DNA of 64,000 bases from Nageia nagi (Eukaryota > Pinophyta), in assembly GCA_050084985.1 (NCBI GenBank), contig JBITNC010000001.1:122698001-122762000 (forward strand). Direction: 5' to 3'. The number at the start of each line of letters is the position of its first letter. Position 1 is the first letter of the stretch. Under the pieces are notes generated by a model. The model had not been told where the DNA came from and ran no database searches. It saw only the letters and a list, made by a program, of their open reading frames with translations. A program made the translations under genes and the position numbers. Shown piece by piece: positions 60,160-64,000 of the stretch.

Positions 60160-60500
60160 TAGTATTTTTGGGGAAGTGACTTGAGGATAATATTTTTTCC
60201 TTCTGCATCTACAATCACTAGTTTATCTTCTCCTAATATAAGCATAACTTGAGTTCTTTTGGCTATATCTATATCTATTTCTCATCTTCTAACCTTCTCA
60301 CTAAAAGGTTTACTAACTTGGACCTATTTTATTCTAAATTTTCTATTTTTTTCATGAGCCTTTTCTCTCTCTTATTATCTTTGAAGTAATTATATGAAGT
60401 TATTTTTTTTTCTTTTTAGTCTCTCAATTTTATCTATGTTCAAATTTGGTCTTGCCCCTAAAACAACCTCAAACATTGGAGGCTCTCAAAATTTTATTCT
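60160..60500 (-). pseudogene. Weak coding remnant of unknown origin
   Basis: Read on the minus strand, one frame with few stops gives FEVVLGARPNLNIDKIERLK, a Lys/Glu-rich stretch, then AKRTQVMLILGEDKLVIV followed by DAEGKNIILKSLP. The alternation of charged coiled-coil-like and beta-like parts looks more protein-like than the surroundings. I do not recognise the family. It could be chance. Confidence 0.3.
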
Positions 60501-61798
60501 CTAACATGCCATAGTGATTCTATTTACTCACCTCCCACATTATAAGGTAATTTAAATCTACATAAGATCCAAATAAATTATCAACCAAGTCAAATGATTA
60601 CATAATATATCAAAATATCACCTTATTGGGGGTGAATATACACAACATGGGAAAACTTGTTCTTTCTTCCAATATCATACATCACATTCATCCATGATCT
60701 CCCATAATATATGTCATGCGCAACTCAATGATGAGGATAAAAATGGATTGTACTAATGAGATAAAAAGCCCATATTGGCCTTGCTTTACCATATACACCA
60801 AAGTTGAATGAATCAATCTTTGTGTACCATAAAAAAAATATCTACATGAAAGTTTTAAAATCTATATTAGACTATAGGAATTTTAAGATTTTTGAAAAAA
60901 CCTAGATGGGCTTCAATCATTCACTCATTCAAGAACCTTTTTTCGTACATGATCCTCTATTCTTGATGTCCTACTAGCTAACTCCTTACTTGTTGATGTG
61001 TCCTTTCCCATTTACTTCCAACTCATTTTATTCTTGTTCAAATCCATTAGTTAAAAATTCATTATGAATTATCATGTTACATAACCATCTCTTTATAAGT
61101 TATGTAACCATAGTAATATTGATAATATTAAGGGGATTAAATATTTGTAATATAATTTTATGTAAGAATATAATTTTTATAAATAAATATAAAGAGTATG
61201 TGTATAAAGCATGTCTAAAGCAATATATAATATTGTAAAAGACCATGCAAGCATAGATAAAATCTTAGTTTGGAGAATGGTATTGAAGTTTCTTAAGAAT
61301 AAGGTTTCCCACTCATAAAGGTCTACTCTATAAATACTGATATGCATATTTTTATATTGTGAGCTTAATCAATATCTCTTCATTTACTTATTTATTATTC
61401 ATTACATATTGTATAATTATTCTATTCACATTGTTAATGTATTATCTTTGTGAAAGTTTGATATTTAAAATAAAATATCACATTTATCTCTTAATAGGTC
61501 TATTTGTATGATTTCCTAAGGAAATAATCCAACCATAGACTAAAACAACATAAATTACAATTTGCTTTGAACTTTTTATTGCATGATCATATCAATGATG
61601 AAAGAAATCTTGTGATCAATACCTAACTTAGTTAATTTATTTTATTATCTAAAATTTATATATAAAAAAGTAAATATTATAATCATTTTGATAATAATTC
61701 ATAATTCATGTATTATTAATCTTGTAATTATGTGAGAATCTATAGATTGAAAATATATTAATTTAATCCAATATAAATGAAACACACTAATTTATTTC

Positions 61799-61800
<2 letters not shown>
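60501..61800. other. Unclassified AT-rich DNA
   Basis: Nothing recognisable beyond low-complexity A/T text. Confidence 0.5.

Positions 61801-61885
<85 letters not shown>
61801..61885 (+). repeat. AT microsatellite
   Basis: 85 bp of alternating TA with one phase slip at about 61830. It abuts an LTR-like sequence. Confidence 0.97.
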
Positions 61886-61888
<3 letters not shown>

Positions 61889-62180
61889 ATTCTATTAGAA
61901 ACCTAATCCTTAGGGATTAAGAATGAATCTGAATAATTAGATTTAGGTGTTATAAATGTTTAGGTGTGAAAGTATTTTATATTTATGTATTTTTGGATTT
62001 GTGTGTTGGAGGCATTCTAAAGGTCATAGTAAGATGAAGTTGTAGAGTATTAAGGTAGTTAAAGAGTCTCTTGAGGAAGGGGAAGTGATAAGACACTCTT
62101 TCCTCTATTTATGAATGTTGTATTGATATGGGTGAGTACAAGAAGATGAGTCCATGAAATGGCCAAAAAGTGGATAGGTT
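61886..62180 (+). repeat. Possible decayed LTR remnant
   Basis: TTAGAAACCTAATCCTTAGGG at about 61896 resembles the start of the LTR at 44496 (TTGGAAACCTAATCATTAGGG). Later text (TTTAGGTGT, GTGTGAAAGTATTT) also loosely follows that LTR. No partner LTR or primer site was found, so it may be a solo or truncated copy. Confidence 0.35.
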
Positions 62181-62974
62181 TTCCTTAATTTTTAGGTTTC
62201 ATCATAATTGATCTCAACTTTTGAATCCATTAGATATAAAATCTTGAAAAATGCCATTAAGGTGAAAATATAGTGCTTGGAGTGTAGTTCTAAATATGTA
62301 ATTTATTGCAATACCTAGTTGATAGAAATTGATTTATGATAGGTACTTCTAAAAGCTATTGTTTAAAATGTACCATTTTATTAGCATACCATTGTCTTAT
62401 ATGGCTAGCATATTTTGACCTAAAACATAATATTTTTTTAAATCATTTTGGGAAAAATACCTAACACATTGAAGATTATGCAAGATATTTTTCATAATTT
62501 TTGCATGAATATTTTTTTTATTAATTTTTTACCAGTTGTAATTGTTATTTCAAAAAGTACTAATCTATGGCATGCATAACTCGACCTAAACTTATCCTTT
62601 TTTTATTTATTTTTTATTTAATAGATAATTATCTATATATTGTTGACATATAATGTTTTTTCTTAATTACCCAAAAAAAGCTATTAAAAAAGTTTTAAAA
62701 CCTATTTTTTTGAGTTTAAGAACCAATTTCATTGAAAATTACTTTATAAATAGGAAATGTAATCAAATTCTTAAAAAAATTACATATTTGTAATGTGCAC
62801 TGTTTGACTTATAATGGGCTTTAATTTCATAAAAAACTCCTTAAAACACTAGATCTATCATCTATTGAAAGTTTTTAATTGTCCCTACCATTACCATAAA
62901 CAAGAAGGTGTAGGTCCAAGGCTAATACTTGGTCCACCAACCATTTTCCAAGCCTAGGGCCGAACCTAAATTCA

Positions 62975-63115
62975 AATAACAAAATTTTATTTCATAACGA
63001 AATTTTATTATGTTTTTCCATTCAAAATAATGAAATCTTATTATAGAATAAAATTTAATTTATAACAAAATTTCATTTTATAATGAAATTTTGTTACAAA
63101 TGAAATTTCATTCCA
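62975..63115. repeat. Self-complementary AAATTTTATT/ATTTCATT cluster
   Basis: Several copies of AAATTTTATT and AATGAAATTT types in both orientations could fold back on one another. No target duplication or terminal repeat was found. Confidence 0.4.
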
Positions 63116-63409
63116 TACATACCTGTTACTATCAACAATAATTTGGAAAATATTCTTTCCAAATTCTACATCATACACCAATAGCTTAATAATGACATTT
63201 TTGCATTTTTCTAATGCAAAATTATTGAGGAGAAGATATTTAGAATCCATTTTGTTATCTCTTATCATAAGTGGTAACTATTGTAGCATTTTTGAAGCTG
63301 AAATATGAATATTTTATGGTGAAATAAAGTGTTTTCAATCATTTATTTTGAAGAAATTCTTAGGTAACCACATGGGTTGAAAACATTGTCAAACAAAGAG
63401 AGCAAGGAG

Positions 63410-64000
63410 GGTTTTGACACCTAAAGAAATTCAAGCGAATAAAAAAAAGGAATGAAGAAGACAAAAGGATAGATATGCAAAGATTAAAGTATCAACCTCA
63501 ATTGTAATTGAGTAGGAGAACAATGAGGAGAATGTAATTGAAGAGATGAACATGGATGATGCAAGTATGGAACATGCAAATATGATAGAAGCTTCAAATC
63601 CTATAAGTACCTTTTCAAATCCAATATTCAATGAAGCTTCAAATCCTGGAAATACCTCTTTAAATCCAAGAATGAATTAAGTTTCAAATCCAACCACATC
63701 TTCAAATCTACTAGTGAATGAAGCTTCACTTTCGATAACTATGGATACAAATCTAGGTATTCCTTTAGAACATCCTTTGAATGACATACAAAATATAGAT
63801 ATCAAATCAAATTTAGATATGCCTTTCAACCCTTGTTTTGATAATGTAGATGATATTTATTCTAATAATGAGGAAAATGAAATAGTAAATGATATTGAAA
63901 ATCATAGTTTTAATAATTCTTTGGAGAATGTTTTTTTTCAAATTGAAAGCAATAGATTAGATAATGTCCTTGGTAAGAAATATTGGAGACAAATAAGAAG
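63410..64000 (+). pseudogene. Asn/Ser-rich reading frame open to the window end
   Basis: The frame through the ATG at 63546 stays open to 64000 except for one TAA at about 63678. It extends upstream with TPKEIQANKK, then RRQKDRYAKIK, interrupted by two stops. The middle has a recurring EASNP phrase (ASNPISTFSNP, EASNPGNTSLNP, VSNPTTSSN). Then an acidic Asn-rich part (NNEENEIVNDIEN) follows, ending in KYWRQIR at the edge. The basic N-terminal stretch followed by an acidic low-complexity region loosely recalls the start of plant Helitron Rep/helicase proteins, but no diagnostic motif lies inside the window. Confidence 0.4.

Noticed and set aside
1-64000. tRNA, rRNA, organelle or virus-derived genes
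   Set aside because: TGGTATCAGAGC motifs are retroelement primer sites, not tRNA genes. No rRNA, organelle gene or pararetrovirus-specific motif was seen.

Overview
The window is plant nuclear DNA, very AT-rich and almost entirely repetitive. I found no intact cellular gene. It is a pile of decayed, mutually nested LTR retrotransposons plus one broken pentatricopeptide-repeat (PPR) gene. Primer sites matching plant initiator-Met tRNA, chromodomain-type Ty3/gypsy pol, a Tat-type element, a plant mobile domain and a PPR pseudogene all point to a land plant. The old, stop-riddled elements suggest a bloated genome, and a gymnosperm is my best guess (inference, not proven).

Layout. Positions 1-2816 hold the 3' part of a Tat-lineage Ty3/gypsy element: integrase, a repeat-rich 3' region and its 3' LTR. 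It sits inside the first LTR of the main structure. Positions 2817-40211 read LTR-internal-LTR-internal-LTR, all on the plus strand: a tandem array of a Tekay/Del-like chromovirus whose middle LTR is shared. LTRs are about 4.1-4.4 kb and each internal region about 4.8 kb (gag, protease, RT, RNase H, integrase, chromodomain-like tail). Three elements have inserted into the array, all on the minus strand. 14613-20149 is a non-autonomous element with an unknown long reading frame. 20816-28818 has a gag and an antisense plant-mobile-domain fragment. 30120-33156 is a gag-only copia-type element with a perfect CTTTG target duplication.

Beyond the array, 40212-46172 is unclassified DNA with a ~388-bp tandem repeat and a small LTR element at 41950-44723 (perfect ACTTG duplication). 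Positions 46173-56564 are a minus-strand Ty3/gypsy element (gag, zinc knuckle, protease, RT, RNase H, integrase). It is split by a smaller LTR element at 48788-52486 that has a perfect GGTGG duplication.

Positions 57394-58660 carry a PPR pseudogene whose C-terminal E-type motif region appears to have been amplified into a ~111-bp tandem array. The right end (58661-64000) is mostly featureless AT-rich DNA: a weak minus-strand coding remnant near 60160-60500, an 85-bp AT microsatellite, a possible LTR remnant, and at the edge a plus-strand Asn/Ser-rich reading frame open to the window end.

No functional interplay between genes can be claimed, because everything recognised is inactivated. The value of the window lies in its insertion history and a few unusual derived structures. 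Boundaries and similarities were read by eye. Percent identities are rough and no search was run.
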